The notes below the pieces were generated by a model. It did not search any database and had not been told where the DNA came from. It saw only the letters and a list, made by a program, of their open reading frames with translations. A stretch of DNA of 64,000 bases from Lachnospiraceae bacterium (GTDB taxonomy: Bacteria > Bacillota > Clostridia > Lachnospirales > Lachnospiraceae): the NCBI GenBank assembly GCA_910575155.1, contig CAJTDX010000008.1, positions 79,734 to 143,733 of the forward strand, given 5' to 3'. The position numbers and the translations under genes were made by a program. Positions 1 to 7,464 of this stretch are shown one piece after another (positions within the stretch are counted from its first letter, which is position 1; each line of letters starts with the position of its first letter).

Positions 1-2
1 GT

Positions 3-215
3 TCAGACGACGCCGCAAGCCGGGTGATTGAGCAGATACAGACGGATTATGAACCCTGGTTTACTCCAGTACTGGAAACGGTGATTGGCGGTGAAATTCC
101 AGGAGAAGCAGAGAGCCTGATGTTCTGTGTGCAGACGGGAATCGGCGCAGGAATTATTGCTTTCTTCATGGGAAGATTTGTGGAACGCCGGAAATGGGAG
201 AACAACAGGTCATAA
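3..215 (+). CDS. cbiN: Cobalt ECF transporter subunit CbiN, C-terminal part (gene starts outside window)
   Basis: The reading frame is already open at the left edge, so only the last 70 codons are visible. CbiN is the small two-helix membrane subunit that works with CbiM, CbiQ and CbiO in energy-coupling-factor uptake of Co2+ for cobalamin synthesis. What I see is the family hallmark: a D-Y-E-P-W-F-x-P segment, a short loop, an E-S-L-x-F-x-x-Q motif and a final hydrophobic helix (GAGIIAFFMG) followed by a basic cytoplasmic tail. This is the extracytoplasmic loop plus second membrane helix of CbiN. A strong terminator follows at 272, so this is probably the last gene of its operon or close to it. 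An in-frame GTG at 24 is internal and should not be taken as the start. Confidence 0.85.
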   Translation, partial: SDDAASRVIEQIQTDYEPWFTPVLETVIGGEIPGEAESLMFCVQTGIGAGIIAFFMGRFVERRKWENNRS

Positions 216-271
216 CAGAAGAATAATTCCGTTAAAATTAAAGTTAAAAAAGTCGCAGTTCAGGAGAGAAC

Positions 272-332
272 AAATGCCGGAATCCTGTCAGGGATGAGAA
301 TTTCAGTAATGACAGGATTCCGGCATTTTGTC
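272..332 (+). terminator. Rho-independent terminator after cbiN
   Basis: A perfect 19-bp inverted repeat (272-290 with 310-328), rich in GC near its centre, has a 19-nt loop and runs into a short T tract. It lies 57 bp past the cbiN stop and separates the cobalt transporter operon from the arginine operon. Confidence 0.85.
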
Positions 333-373
333 GTATTCTGAAACAGTTACGCGGGATTTTTTAAGGCGGCCAG

Positions 374-412
374 AATGAATAAAAAAGCATAAATTATGAA
401 TAAATATACATA
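374..412 (+). promoter_or_regulatory. Tandem ARG boxes (ArgR/AhrC operator) upstream of argC
   Basis: Two 18-bp boxes at 374-391 and 395-412 are separated by exactly 3 bp. The second (TATGAATAAATATACATA) fits the ArgR consensus TNTGNATWWWWATNCANA at every defined position; the first fits at all but two. Pairs of ARG boxes 3 bp apart are the classical hexameric ArgR binding arrangement. They lie just upstream of the proposed argC -35 element, which suggests arginine-dependent repression of the operon. The regulator gene itself is not in this window. Confidence 0.75.
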
Positions 413-428
413 AAATTAAAAAAAGGTC

Positions 429-457
429 TTTACGAATAAGAAAAATTGTATTATTAT
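429..457 (+). promoter_or_regulatory. SigA-type promoter for the arg operon
   Basis: TTTACG (429-434), a 17-bp spacer and TATTAT (452-457), about 40 bp before the argC start. The -35 is weak, but the position just downstream of two ARG boxes supports it. Confidence 0.55.
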
Positions 458-497
458 ACCTTATGAACAAGATATAGAAGAAAGCGAGGAAACATTG

Positions 498-1565
498 ATG
501 ATTAAGGCAGGTATTATCGGAGCGACCGGATATGCAGGCGCAGAGCTGGTAAGGCTGCTGCTTGGACATAGAGAGGCAGAAATTAAATGGTATGGTTCCA
601 GAAGCTATATTGATGAAAAATATGCGAGCGTGTATGGAAACATGTTCCAGCTTGTAGAGGATCACTGCCTGGATGATCATATAGAAGAACTGGCAAAGCA
701 GGCAGACGTGATTTTTACAGCGACGCCCCAGGGATTTCTTGCAGGCGTACTGACGGAGGAGATTTTACAGAATGCCAGGGTGGTGGACTTAAGCGCAGAT
801 TACCGTCTGAAGGATGTGAATATCTATGAAAAATGGTATAAAATAAAACACAAAAGTCCTCAGTTTTTAGAAGAAGCTGTTTACGGCTTATGCGAGATCA
901 ATCGTGAGAAAGTAAAAAAAGCCAGACTGGTAGCAAATCCGGGCTGTTATACGACCTGCTCTATTTTAACGGCGTATCCTCTGGTAAAAGAGGGACTGAT
1001 TGATCCCCATACATTAATTGTGGATGCAAAATCAGGAACTTCCGGCGCGGGAAGAGGGGCGAAACTGCCCAATCTCTTCTGCGAGGTCAATGAGAACATG
1101 AAAGCCTATGGCGTGGCAAGCCACAGACATACCCCGGAGATCGAGGAACAACTGGGGTATGCGGCAGGAGAAGGAATCATTATCAGCTTTACCCCTCACT
1201 TGGTTCCGATGAACCGGGGCATTTTGGCGACAGCATACGCTGCTTTGCGTAAAATAGAACAAAAGGACGGAACGCGCGCCTATCCTTCCTGTGAACAGGT
1301 GAAAAGCGTTTATGATAAATATTACGGGGACGAATATTTTGTGCGTGTACTTGATCAGGGAACATATCCGGAGACTAAGTGGGTGGAAGGCAGCAATTTT
1401 GTAGATATTGGATTTCAGATTGACGAGCGCACTGGCAGAATCGTTATGATGGGGGCCATTGATAATCTGGTAAAGGGCGCGGCGGGTCAGGCGGTGCAGA
1501 ATATGAATCTGATGTTCGGGTTTGAGGAGACAGAGGGACTCAGAATGCCGCCGGTATTCCCATAA
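498..1565 (+). CDS. argC: N-acetyl-gamma-glutamyl-phosphate reductase ArgC
   Basis: Third step of the acetylated arginine pathway: NADPH-dependent reduction of N-acetylglutamyl phosphate to the semialdehyde, in the cytoplasm. The 355-residue protein has the N-terminal dinucleotide-binding motif GATGYAG (residues 8-14) and the catalytic cysteine in N-P-G-C-Y-T-T (C150), so it is the long type 1 ArgC of about 350 residues. The start is ATG at 498 with GCGAGGA seven bases upstream; a TTG directly before it at 495 is not needed. It is the first gene of the argC-GNAT-argJ-argB-argD operon and lies behind tandem ARG boxes. Confidence 0.95.
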   Translation: MIKAGIIGATGYAGAELVRLLLGHREAEIKWYGSRSYIDEKYASVYGNMFQLVEDHCLDDHIEELAKQADVIFTATPQGFLAGVLTEEILQNARVVDLSADYRLKDVNIYEKWYKIKHKSPQFLEEAVYGLCEINREKVKKARLVANPGCYTTCSILTAYPLVKEGLIDPHTLIVDAKSGTSGAGRGAKLPNLFCEVNENMKAYGVASHRHTPEIEEQLGYAAGEGIIISFTPHLVPMNRGILATAYAALRKIEQKDGTRAYPSCEQVKSVYDKYYGDEYFVRVLDQGTYPETKWVEGSNFVDIGFQIDERTGRIVMMGAIDNLVKGAAGQAVQNMNLMFGFEETEGLRMPPVFP

Positions 1566-1617
1566 AAATTTTGTATTTTACAGAATGAGCGCGTCAAAAG
1601 AAAACAGAGGAAAAAGC

Positions 1618-2094
1618 ATGGAAACAGGAAAGGATCAATCCATTGTTCCGGCAGCGGTGCGGGCAATGACAGAAGAGGATTACGATCAGGTATTTCACTT
1701 ATGGAAGACGATTAAGGGGTTTGGGATCCGCAGCATGGACGATTCCAGAGAGGGAATTATCCGCTTTTTGCGCAGAAATCCCACCACCAGTATGGTGGCG
1801 GAGTCAGAGGGAGAACTTGTGGGAGCTGTTCTCTGCGGGCATGATGGCAGGAGGGGATGTTTTTACCATGTGTGCGTCAGAGAGGATTTCCGCCAGCAGG
1901 GGATTGGCAAGGCAATGGCAGTTTCTGCCATGCGCGCGCTGCAAAAAGAACAGATCAATAAGGTCTGCCTCATTGCTTTTAAGAAAAATGAGGTGGGAAA
2001 TTCTTTTTGGAAAAGCGTGGGCTGGACTTTTCGGGAGGATTTGAACTACTACGATTTTGTGCTCAATGATGCGAATATTACAACATTTCAATAA
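1618..2094 (+). CDS. GNAT family N-acetyltransferase embedded in the arginine operon
   Basis: A 158-residue GNAT-fold acetyltransferase. Visible motifs are the acetyl-CoA-binding loop V-R-E-D-F-R-Q-Q-G-I-G-K-A (motif A, about residues 81-93) and the C-terminal F-W-K-S-V-G-W segment typical of motif B. The chosen start is ATG 1618, seven bases after AGAGG; an alternative in-frame ATG at 1585 would add 11 residues. The gene sits between argC and argJ with short gaps, so it is transcribed in the arginine operon. Position suggests an amino-acid acetyltransferase, perhaps a short glutamate N-acetyltransferase supporting ArgJ, but the sequence alone does not show the substrate; a protein or peptide acetylase carried along in the operon is equally possible. 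Confidence 0.8.
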   Translation: METGKDQSIVPAAVRAMTEEDYDQVFHLWKTIKGFGIRSMDDSREGIIRFLRRNPTTSMVAESEGELVGAVLCGHDGRRGCFYHVCVREDFRQQGIGKAMAVSAMRALQKEQINKVCLIAFKKNEVGNSFWKSVGWTFREDLNYYDFVLNDANITTFQ

Positions 2095-2113
2095 GAGAGA
2101 GGAAGAATATGGA

Positions 2114-3337
2114 ATGAATATAATTACAGGCGGCGTTACTGCGGCAAAAGGATTTCAGGCGGCCGCTGCAGCGGCAGAGATTAAATATAAAGACCGGACG
2201 GATATGGCAATGATCGTCAGCGAAGTTCCGGCGGTTTTTGCGGGAACGTTTACCCAAAATGTGGTAAAGGCGGCTCCGGTGATATGGGATATGCAGATGG
2301 CTGAACGGGGAGAATGTGCAAGGGCCGTGGTGGTAAATGCGGGAATTGCCAATGCCTGTACCGGGGCGCAGGGCATGGAATACTGCCGTAAAACGGCAGA
2401 AACGGTGGAAGAGACGCTGGGCATTCCGGCAAATCAGGTATTGGTGGCGTCCACTGGCGTTATCGGTATGCAGCTTCCTATGGAAAAACTGGTTTCGGGT
2501 ATCCGGGCTATGGCGCCTGCATTGGGAGGCTCCATAGAGAACGGGCATCAGGCGGCATGCGCCATTATGACGACAGATACCAGATCCAAGGAAGCGGCAG
2601 TGACCTTTGAAGTGGAGGGGAAAACTGTGACTGTGGGCGGGATGTGCAAAGGTTCCGGCATGATTCATCCCAATATGTGTACGATGCTGGGATTTGTGAC
2701 CACAGACCTTGCCATTTCCAGAGAATTATTGAAAGAGGCGTTAAAGGAAGACGTCAGGGACACCTATAATATGATTTCTGTGGACGGAGATACCTCTACC
2801 AATGATACCGTGCTGCTGCTTGCGAACGGCATGGCAGGCAATCCGCAGATTACAGAAAAAGATGAGAATTATGAGAAATTTGTGCGGGCCTTAAATTATA
2901 TCAATACTGCTTTGGCAAAGAAGATGGCGGGGGACGGCGAAGGGGCGACGGCTCTTTTTGAGACAAAAGTGGTTCATGCCCGTACCAAAGAAGACGCCAG
3001 GATTCTGGCGAAATCAGTGATTTGTTCGTCTCTGACAAAAGCGGCGATTTTCGGACACGACGCCAACTGGGGAAGGATTTTATGCGCTCTGGGCTATTCC
3101 GGCGCCGTATTTGATCCAGAGCAGATTGAGTTGTTTTTCCAGAGCAAATCCGGTCAGATTCTGATTTATAAGGATGGTATCGCGGCAGATTACAGCGAAG
3201 CGGAAGCGGCAAAGATTTTGTCAGAGGAAGAAGTGACTGTTTTGGTGGATATGAAAATGGGAGAAGCGCAGGCTGCGGCATGGGGCTGCGACCTGACTTA
3301 TGATTATGTAAAAATTAATGCAGATTACCGGTCTTAG
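2114..3337 (+). CDS. argJ: Bifunctional ornithine acetyltransferase / N-acetylglutamate synthase ArgJ
   Basis: ArgJ transfers the acetyl group from N-acetylornithine to glutamate, recycling acetyl in arginine synthesis; many ArgJ also use acetyl-CoA to make the first N-acetylglutamate. The 407-residue precursor carries the self-cleavage motif K-G-S-G-M-I-H-P-N-M-C-T-M-L, where Thr190 would become the N-terminal nucleophile of the beta chain. The residue before it is Cys189 where most family members have Ala, a small deviation. The N-terminus (M-N-I-I-T-G-G-V-T-A-A-K-G-F) is standard, which fixes the start at ATG 2114 after a GAGAGAGGA ribosome site rather than at an upstream in-frame ATG. Whether it is mono- or bifunctional cannot be read from sequence; the missing argA and the nearby GNAT gene leave both options open. 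Confidence 0.93.
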   Translation: MNIITGGVTAAKGFQAAAAAAEIKYKDRTDMAMIVSEVPAVFAGTFTQNVVKAAPVIWDMQMAERGECARAVVVNAGIANACTGAQGMEYCRKTAETVEETLGIPANQVLVASTGVIGMQLPMEKLVSGIRAMAPALGGSIENGHQAACAIMTTDTRSKEAAVTFEVEGKTVTVGGMCKGSGMIHPNMCTMLGFVTTDLAISRELLKEALKEDVRDTYNMISVDGDTSTNDTVLLLANGMAGNPQITEKDENYEKFVRALNYINTALAKKMAGDGEGATALFETKVVHARTKEDARILAKSVICSSLTKAAIFGHDANWGRILCALGYSGAVFDPEQIELFFQSKSGQILIYKDGIAADYSEAEAAKILSEEEVTVLVDMKMGEAQAAAWGCDLTYDYVKINADYRS

Positions 3338-3393
3338 CGCAGGTAAGCGTTCAGAAGTTCTGGCGGTAAGCGGAGAGAGAAAGAGGAAAAGTG

Positions 3394-4299
3394 ATGGAAG
3401 AAAAAGAGATGCAGAAGATTTTGCAGAAAGCGGAGGTCCTGATTGAGGCGCTGCCATATATCCAGCGTTTTAACCGTAAGATTATTGTGGTTAAGTACGG
3501 CGGAAGCGCGATGGTCGACGAGGAATTGAAGAAAAATGTGATTGAAGATGTGACGTTATTAAAATTGGTGGGTTTTAAACCCATTATTGTCCATGGAGGC
3601 GGCAAAGAAATCAGCAAATGGGTCGGCAAAGTGGGGATGGAGCCGGAATTTGTCAACGGGCTGCGGAAAACGGACGCTCCCACCATGGAAGTGGCGGAGA
3701 TGGTGCTGGGCAAGGTAAATAAATCTCTGGTGCAATTAGTACAGCAATTGGGGGTCAACGCCATCGGCATCAGCGGCAAAGACGGCGGTCTTTTGAAGGT
3801 AGAAAAAAAATATTCCCAGGGACAGGATATCGGTTATGTGGGGGATATTAAGGAAGTAAACGCCAGGGTGCTTTACGATCTTCTGGAGAAAGATTTTCTG
3901 CCGATCGTGTGCCCAGTAGGGCTTGACGATTCGTTTGAGACATATAACATCAATGCAGACGACGCGGCATGCGCCATAGCCAGGGCGGTCAGCGCAGAAA
4001 AACTTGCTTTTCTCACAGATGTAAAAGGAGTATACCAGGATCCGGAGGATAAAAATTCTCTGATTTCTGAGCTGTCCGTATCCGAGGCGCAGCAATTGAT
4101 TGGAAATGGAAATATCGGCGGAGGTATGCTGCCCAAATTAAACAATTGTATCGAAGCGATTGAAGACGGCGTTTCCAGAGTACATATTTTGGATGGACGG
4201 ATTCCCCATTGTCTGCTCCTGGAAATTTTCACGAATAAAGGTATTGGAACAGCGATTTTGGGAGACGGTGAGGAACGGTTTTTTACCGTACAGAAATAA
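3394..4299 (+). CDS. argB: Acetylglutamate kinase ArgB
   Basis: Phosphorylates N-acetylglutamate with ATP, the usual point of arginine feedback control. The 301-residue protein belongs to the amino acid kinase family: K-Y-G-G-S-A-M near the N-terminus (phosphate binding), H-G-G-G-K-E-I, the I-N-A-D-D-A-A segment that binds the acetylglutamate/nucleotide region, and a C-terminal G-G-M-L-P-K sequence. About 30 residues precede the first strand; an N-terminal helix of this kind is found in arginine-sensitive hexameric ArgB enzymes, so feedback inhibition by arginine is likely (inference). Start is ATG 3394 after AAGAGGA; a GTG directly upstream is not needed. Confidence 0.95.
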   Translation: MEEKEMQKILQKAEVLIEALPYIQRFNRKIIVVKYGGSAMVDEELKKNVIEDVTLLKLVGFKPIIVHGGGKEISKWVGKVGMEPEFVNGLRKTDAPTMEVAEMVLGKVNKSLVQLVQQLGVNAIGISGKDGGLLKVEKKYSQGQDIGYVGDIKEVNARVLYDLLEKDFLPIVCPVGLDDSFETYNINADDAACAIARAVSAEKLAFLTDVKGVYQDPEDKNSLISELSVSEAQQLIGNGNIGGGMLPKLNNCIEAIEDGVSRVHILDGRIPHCLLLEIFTNKGIGTAILGDGEERFFTVQK

Positions 4300-4341
4300 T
4301 AGCTGTACTTGTCCGTTTTGTATAGAAAGGAAGAACTGGAA

Positions 4342-5535
4342 ATGGAAGCAAATCGTTTGATGGATCAGGCAGAACGCCATATATTACATACTTATAACCG
4401 CTATCCGGTAGTGTTTGACCATGGAGAAGGTGTGTATCTTTATGATACGGAAGGAAAAAAATACCTTGATTTTGCAGCGGGGATCGCCGTACAGGCATTG
4501 GGGTATGCGGATCAGGAATATAACCAGGCGTTAAAAGAGCAGGTGGACAAGCTGATGCACACCTCCAATTTATATTACAATCAGCCTTGCATTGAGGCGG
4601 CTGAAAAGCTCTGCGCCGCTTCCGGTCTGGACCGGGCGTTTTTTACCAACAGCGGGACAGAGGCGGTAGAAGGAGCCATTAAGACGGCAAAAAAATATGC
4701 CTATGAAAAAGACGGCTGCACAGACCACGAGATCATTGCCATGAACCATTCGTTTCATGGCAGGAGTCTTGGCGCGCTCGCGGTAACTGGAACCGCCCAT
4801 TACCGGGAGCCGTTTGAGCCTTTGCCGGGAATTGTGAAATTTGCGGATTACAACGATCTTGACAGTGTAAAAGCGCTGGTGAACGATAAGACCTGCGCCA
4901 TTATTTTAGAGACGGTTCAGGGTGAGGGCGGTATCTATCCTGCGGAGGAAGGATTTTTAAAAGGGATTCGCCAGATTTGTGATGACAAGGATATACTATT
5001 GATTTTAGATGAAATCCAGTGCGGCATGGGCAGATGCAATACCATGTTTGCCTGGCAGGGGTACGGGGTCAGGCCGGATCTTATGACCTGTGCCAAAGCT
5101 TTGGGATGCGGGGTTCCTGTGGGAGCTTTTGTAATGACTGAACGGGTGGCGCAGGCGTCTTTAAAGCCGGGAGATCATGGCACTACCTATGGAGGCAATC
5201 CCTTTGCGGGGGCCGCTGTCAGCAAAGTTTTTGATATTTTTAAGGAGCGCAGGCTGACAGAGCATGTCGCAGAACTCAGCGTTTATCTGGAGGAGACGCT
5301 GGAACAGTTAAAATCTGAATATGACTGTATCAGCGCCAGAAGAGGAAGAGGGCTGATGCAGGGGCTGGAACTTGCCGTACCGGCGGGGGAGGTGAGCAGC
5401 AAAGCTTTTGCGCAGGGACTTCTTATTATAACAGCCGGAACTAATGTGCTGCGTTTCGTACCTCCTTTGGTGATTGAAAAAGAGCATATTGATGAGATGA
5501 AGGAAAAACTGAAAATAGTACTGGATTGTTTTTAG
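4342..5535 (+). CDS. argD: Acetylornithine aminotransferase ArgD
   Basis: PLP-dependent class III aminotransferase that converts N-acetylglutamate semialdehyde to N-acetylornithine. The 397-residue protein shows N-S-G-T-E-A-V-E-G (cofactor phosphate binding), L-D-E-I-Q-C-G-M-G-R with the PLP-ring aspartate D223, and the Schiff-base lysine in C-A-K-A-L-G (K252). The start is set at ATG 4342, giving the usual M-x-x-N-x-L-M-D-x-A beginning; the ribosome site GAAAGG is 11 bases upstream. It is the last arginine gene visible; argF, argG and argH are not in the window. Confidence 0.93.
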   Translation: MEANRLMDQAERHILHTYNRYPVVFDHGEGVYLYDTEGKKYLDFAAGIAVQALGYADQEYNQALKEQVDKLMHTSNLYYNQPCIEAAEKLCAASGLDRAFFTNSGTEAVEGAIKTAKKYAYEKDGCTDHEIIAMNHSFHGRSLGALAVTGTAHYREPFEPLPGIVKFADYNDLDSVKALVNDKTCAIILETVQGEGGIYPAEEGFLKGIRQICDDKDILLILDEIQCGMGRCNTMFAWQGYGVRPDLMTCAKALGCGVPVGAFVMTERVAQASLKPGDHGTTYGGNPFAGAAVSKVFDIFKERRLTEHVAELSVYLEETLEQLKSEYDCISARRGRGLMQGLELAVPAGEVSSKAFAQGLLIITAGTNVLRFVPPLVIEKEHIDEMKEKLKIVLDCF

Positions 5536-5599
5536 AAAATACATAAAAATTCCAACATTGGATATCCTATTGAAAAAGAATATATGCAGGAGGGATCTG

Positions 5600-6031
5600 A
5601 TGATTGGAATTTTTATTGCGCTTTTATCAGGAGCATTGATGAGCGTTCAGGGCGTATTTAATACAGAGGTGACAAAAGGGAGCAGTATGTGGGTCAGTAC
5701 AAGCTGGGTGCAGTTTTCGGCGCTGGCGGTATGTCTGGGAGCCTGGCTTTTTAAAGATCGCAGCAGTTTTGCCGCTCTGTGGCAGATTCAGCCCAAATAT
5801 ATGCTGCTGGGCGGGGTGATCGGAGCGTTTATTACGTATACGGTGATAAAAGCCATGGCGTCGCTGGGGCCCGCGCGGGCGGTGATGCTGATTGTGGTAT
5901 CTCAGTTGATCATCGCATATATCATTGAGCTTTTCGGTATGTTCGGCGTGGACAAACAGCCCTTTGAATGGCGCAGAATCCTGGGGATGGCTGTCTGCAT
6001 TGGCGGTATTATTTTATTTAAATGGGAATAG
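5600..6031 (+). CDS. Small DMT-superfamily membrane protein, YdcZ (DUF606) type
   Basis: A 143-residue, very hydrophobic protein with four to five predicted membrane helices (about residues 1-20, 33-50, 65-90, 95-115 and 126-141). The N-terminus (IALLSGALMSVQGVFN) and the G-G-x-x-G-A-F central helix match the YdcZ/DUF606 branch of drug/metabolite transporters, whose members are half-size and probably pair up. Substrate unknown. Start ATG 5600 has a good CAGGAGGGA site; reading on from further upstream would add 14 non-hydrophobic residues. It follows argD by 64 bp in the same direction and may be read through from the arginine operon, but a role in arginine export or uptake would be speculation. 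Confidence 0.8.
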   Translation: MIGIFIALLSGALMSVQGVFNTEVTKGSSMWVSTSWVQFSALAVCLGAWLFKDRSSFAALWQIQPKYMLLGGVIGAFITYTVIKAMASLGPARAVMLIVVSQLIIAYIIELFGMFGVDKQPFEWRRILGMAVCIGGIILFKWE

Positions 6032-6061
6032 AAAAAATAATGAGAAGTTTTTGAAATACTC

Positions 6062-6090
6062 TTGTAATAAATAGGGAATTTCGTTACAAT
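6062..6090 (+). promoter_or_regulatory. SigA-type promoter for the comEA-like gene
   Basis: TTGTAA (6062-6067), 17-bp spacer, TACAAT (6085-6090), 62 bp before the ATG of the next gene. Confidence 0.65.
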
Positions 6091-6151
6091 AGAATGGATT
6101 CGTGAATAAGACTTTTCTTATCCTTATGTCAGACAGAAAGGTGGGAAAAGT

Positions 6152-6751
6152 ATGAAAAAAATGAAAAACATGATATTCATTCTGATGCTTCTGATGTTAT
6201 TGTCAGCCTGCGGGGAACCGTCCAGAGAGGCAGAGCAGATACTTTTGTCAGGTGAGGGGGAAGAAGCAAAGCCTCAGGGCAATCAGGAGAATGCAACGCA
6301 GGAGGAGGCGCAGGACCCCTCCCTGATTTATGTTCAGGTATGCGGCGCTGTAAAGCGTCCGGGCGTTTATGAACTGCCGCAGGGCAGCCGGGTGTTTCAG
6401 GCCCTTGAACTTGCCGGGGGCGTTACGCAGGAAGCGGACGCGGGAAGCCTGAATCAGGCAGAGTGCGTAACGGACGGGCAGATGATACAGGTACTGACGG
6501 CCGAACAGGCCGCGGCCCAAGAAGAGAAACAGGCTGAAGCGCAGCCGGAGGATGACGGGAAAGTAAATCTGAATACTGCAGCCAAAGAAGAACTGATGAC
6601 GCTGGCGGGCATCGGGGAGGCTAAGGCAGAGAGTATTCTTTCCTGGCGCAAAGAGCATGGAAGCTTTGCACAGATTGAAGATCTGATGAAAATAGAAGGA
6701 ATCAAAGAAGGCGTATTTTCCAAAATAAAAGATTACGTCAAGGTTCAATGA
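6152..6751 (+). CDS. comEA: ComEA-like DNA-binding lipoprotein (SLBB + helix-hairpin-helix)
   Basis: A 199-residue exported protein. It has a hydrophobic leader with a lipobox (L-L-S-A-C, Cys20), an acidic low-complexity linker, an SLBB domain at about residues 50-100 (V-Q-V-C-G-A-V-x-x-P-G-V-Y), and a C-terminal double helix-hairpin-helix starting with V-N-L-N-T-A, the ComEA signature. In Bacillus, ComEA is the surface receptor that binds double-stranded DNA during natural transformation and passes it to ComEC. Here it would be held in the membrane by a lipid instead of the usual N-terminal helix. comEC lies 3.2 kb downstream, separated by a two-component system. Competence itself is not proven by these genes. 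Confidence 0.85.
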   Translation: MKKMKNMIFILMLLMLLSACGEPSREAEQILLSGEGEEAKPQGNQENATQEEAQDPSLIYVQVCGAVKRPGVYELPQGSRVFQALELAGGVTQEADAGSLNQAECVTDGQMIQVLTAEQAAAQEEKQAEAQPEDDGKVNLNTAAKEELMTLAGIGEAKAESILSWRKEHGSFAQIEDLMKIEGIKEGVFSKIKDYVKVQ

Positions 6752-6760
6752 GGTGAAATA

Positions 6761-7450
6761 ATGGCAAAAAAGGTTCTTGTAGTCGATGATGAGAAATTAA
6801 TAGTAAAGGGAATCCGGTTCAGCCTGGAGCAGGACGGTATGGAAGTGGACTGTGCCTATGACGGCGAGGAAGCATTGAGGCTTGCGGCGGAAAATACGTA
6901 CGACATGATACTGCTTGACATTATGCTGCCTAAAATGGGCGGCTTTGAAGTATGCCAGCAGATTCGCGAGTTTTCCATGACGCCCATTGTTATGCTGACT
7001 GCAAAGGGAGACGATATGGATAAGATTCTCGGACTGGAATATGGGGCAGATGACTACATAACAAAACCCTTTAATATTCTGGAGGTAAAAGCGCGCATCA
7101 AAGCGATTATGCGCAGAACCTCTCCCATGCAGAGAAAAGGGGAAGAGACGAAAGTTGTGGAGAATGGTGATCTGAGTCTGGACTGTGAGAGCCGCCGTCT
7201 GTTTATCCTTGAGAAAGAGATTAACGTTACTGCAAGAGAATTTGATTTGCTGGCCCTTTTGGTGCTGAATCCGAACAAAGTGTACAGCAGGGAAAAGCTG
7301 TTAAAGCTGGTATGGGGAAGTGATTATCCGGGAGACGTGCGCACTGTGGACGTACATGTGCGGCGTCTCCGTGAGAAAATTGAGGTAAATCCCAGCGATC
7401 CCAAATATGTACAGACAAAATGGGGTGTGGGATATTATTATCAGGGATAG
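6761..7450 (+). CDS. OmpR/PhoB-family response regulator
   Basis: A 229-residue two-domain regulator: receiver domain (residues 3-115) with the acidic pair D9-D10, phospho-acceptor D53 in L-L-D-I-M-L-P and K-P-F at the end of the domain; then a winged-helix trans_reg_C domain (about 130-227) ending in V-Q-T-K-W-G-V-G-Y-Y. The gene starts 9 bp after the comEA-like gene and is followed by its histidine kinase at 7465, so the two form a cognate pair. Genes for a kinase and a GerMN lipoprotein follow, an order like MtrA-MtrB-LpqB of Actinobacteria. The regulon cannot be told from here; cell-envelope or phosphate functions are typical for the family. Confidence 0.9.
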   Translation: MAKKVLVVDDEKLIVKGIRFSLEQDGMEVDCAYDGEEALRLAAENTYDMILLDIMLPKMGGFEVCQQIREFSMTPIVMLTAKGDDMDKILGLEYGADDYITKPFNILEVKARIKAIMRRTSPMQRKGEETKVVENGDLSLDCESRRLFILEKEINVTAREFDLLALLVLNPNKVYSREKLLKLVWGSDYPGDVRTVDVHVRRLREKIEVNPSDPKYVQTKWGVGYYYQG

Positions 7451-7464
7451 CGGCGGAGACAGAG

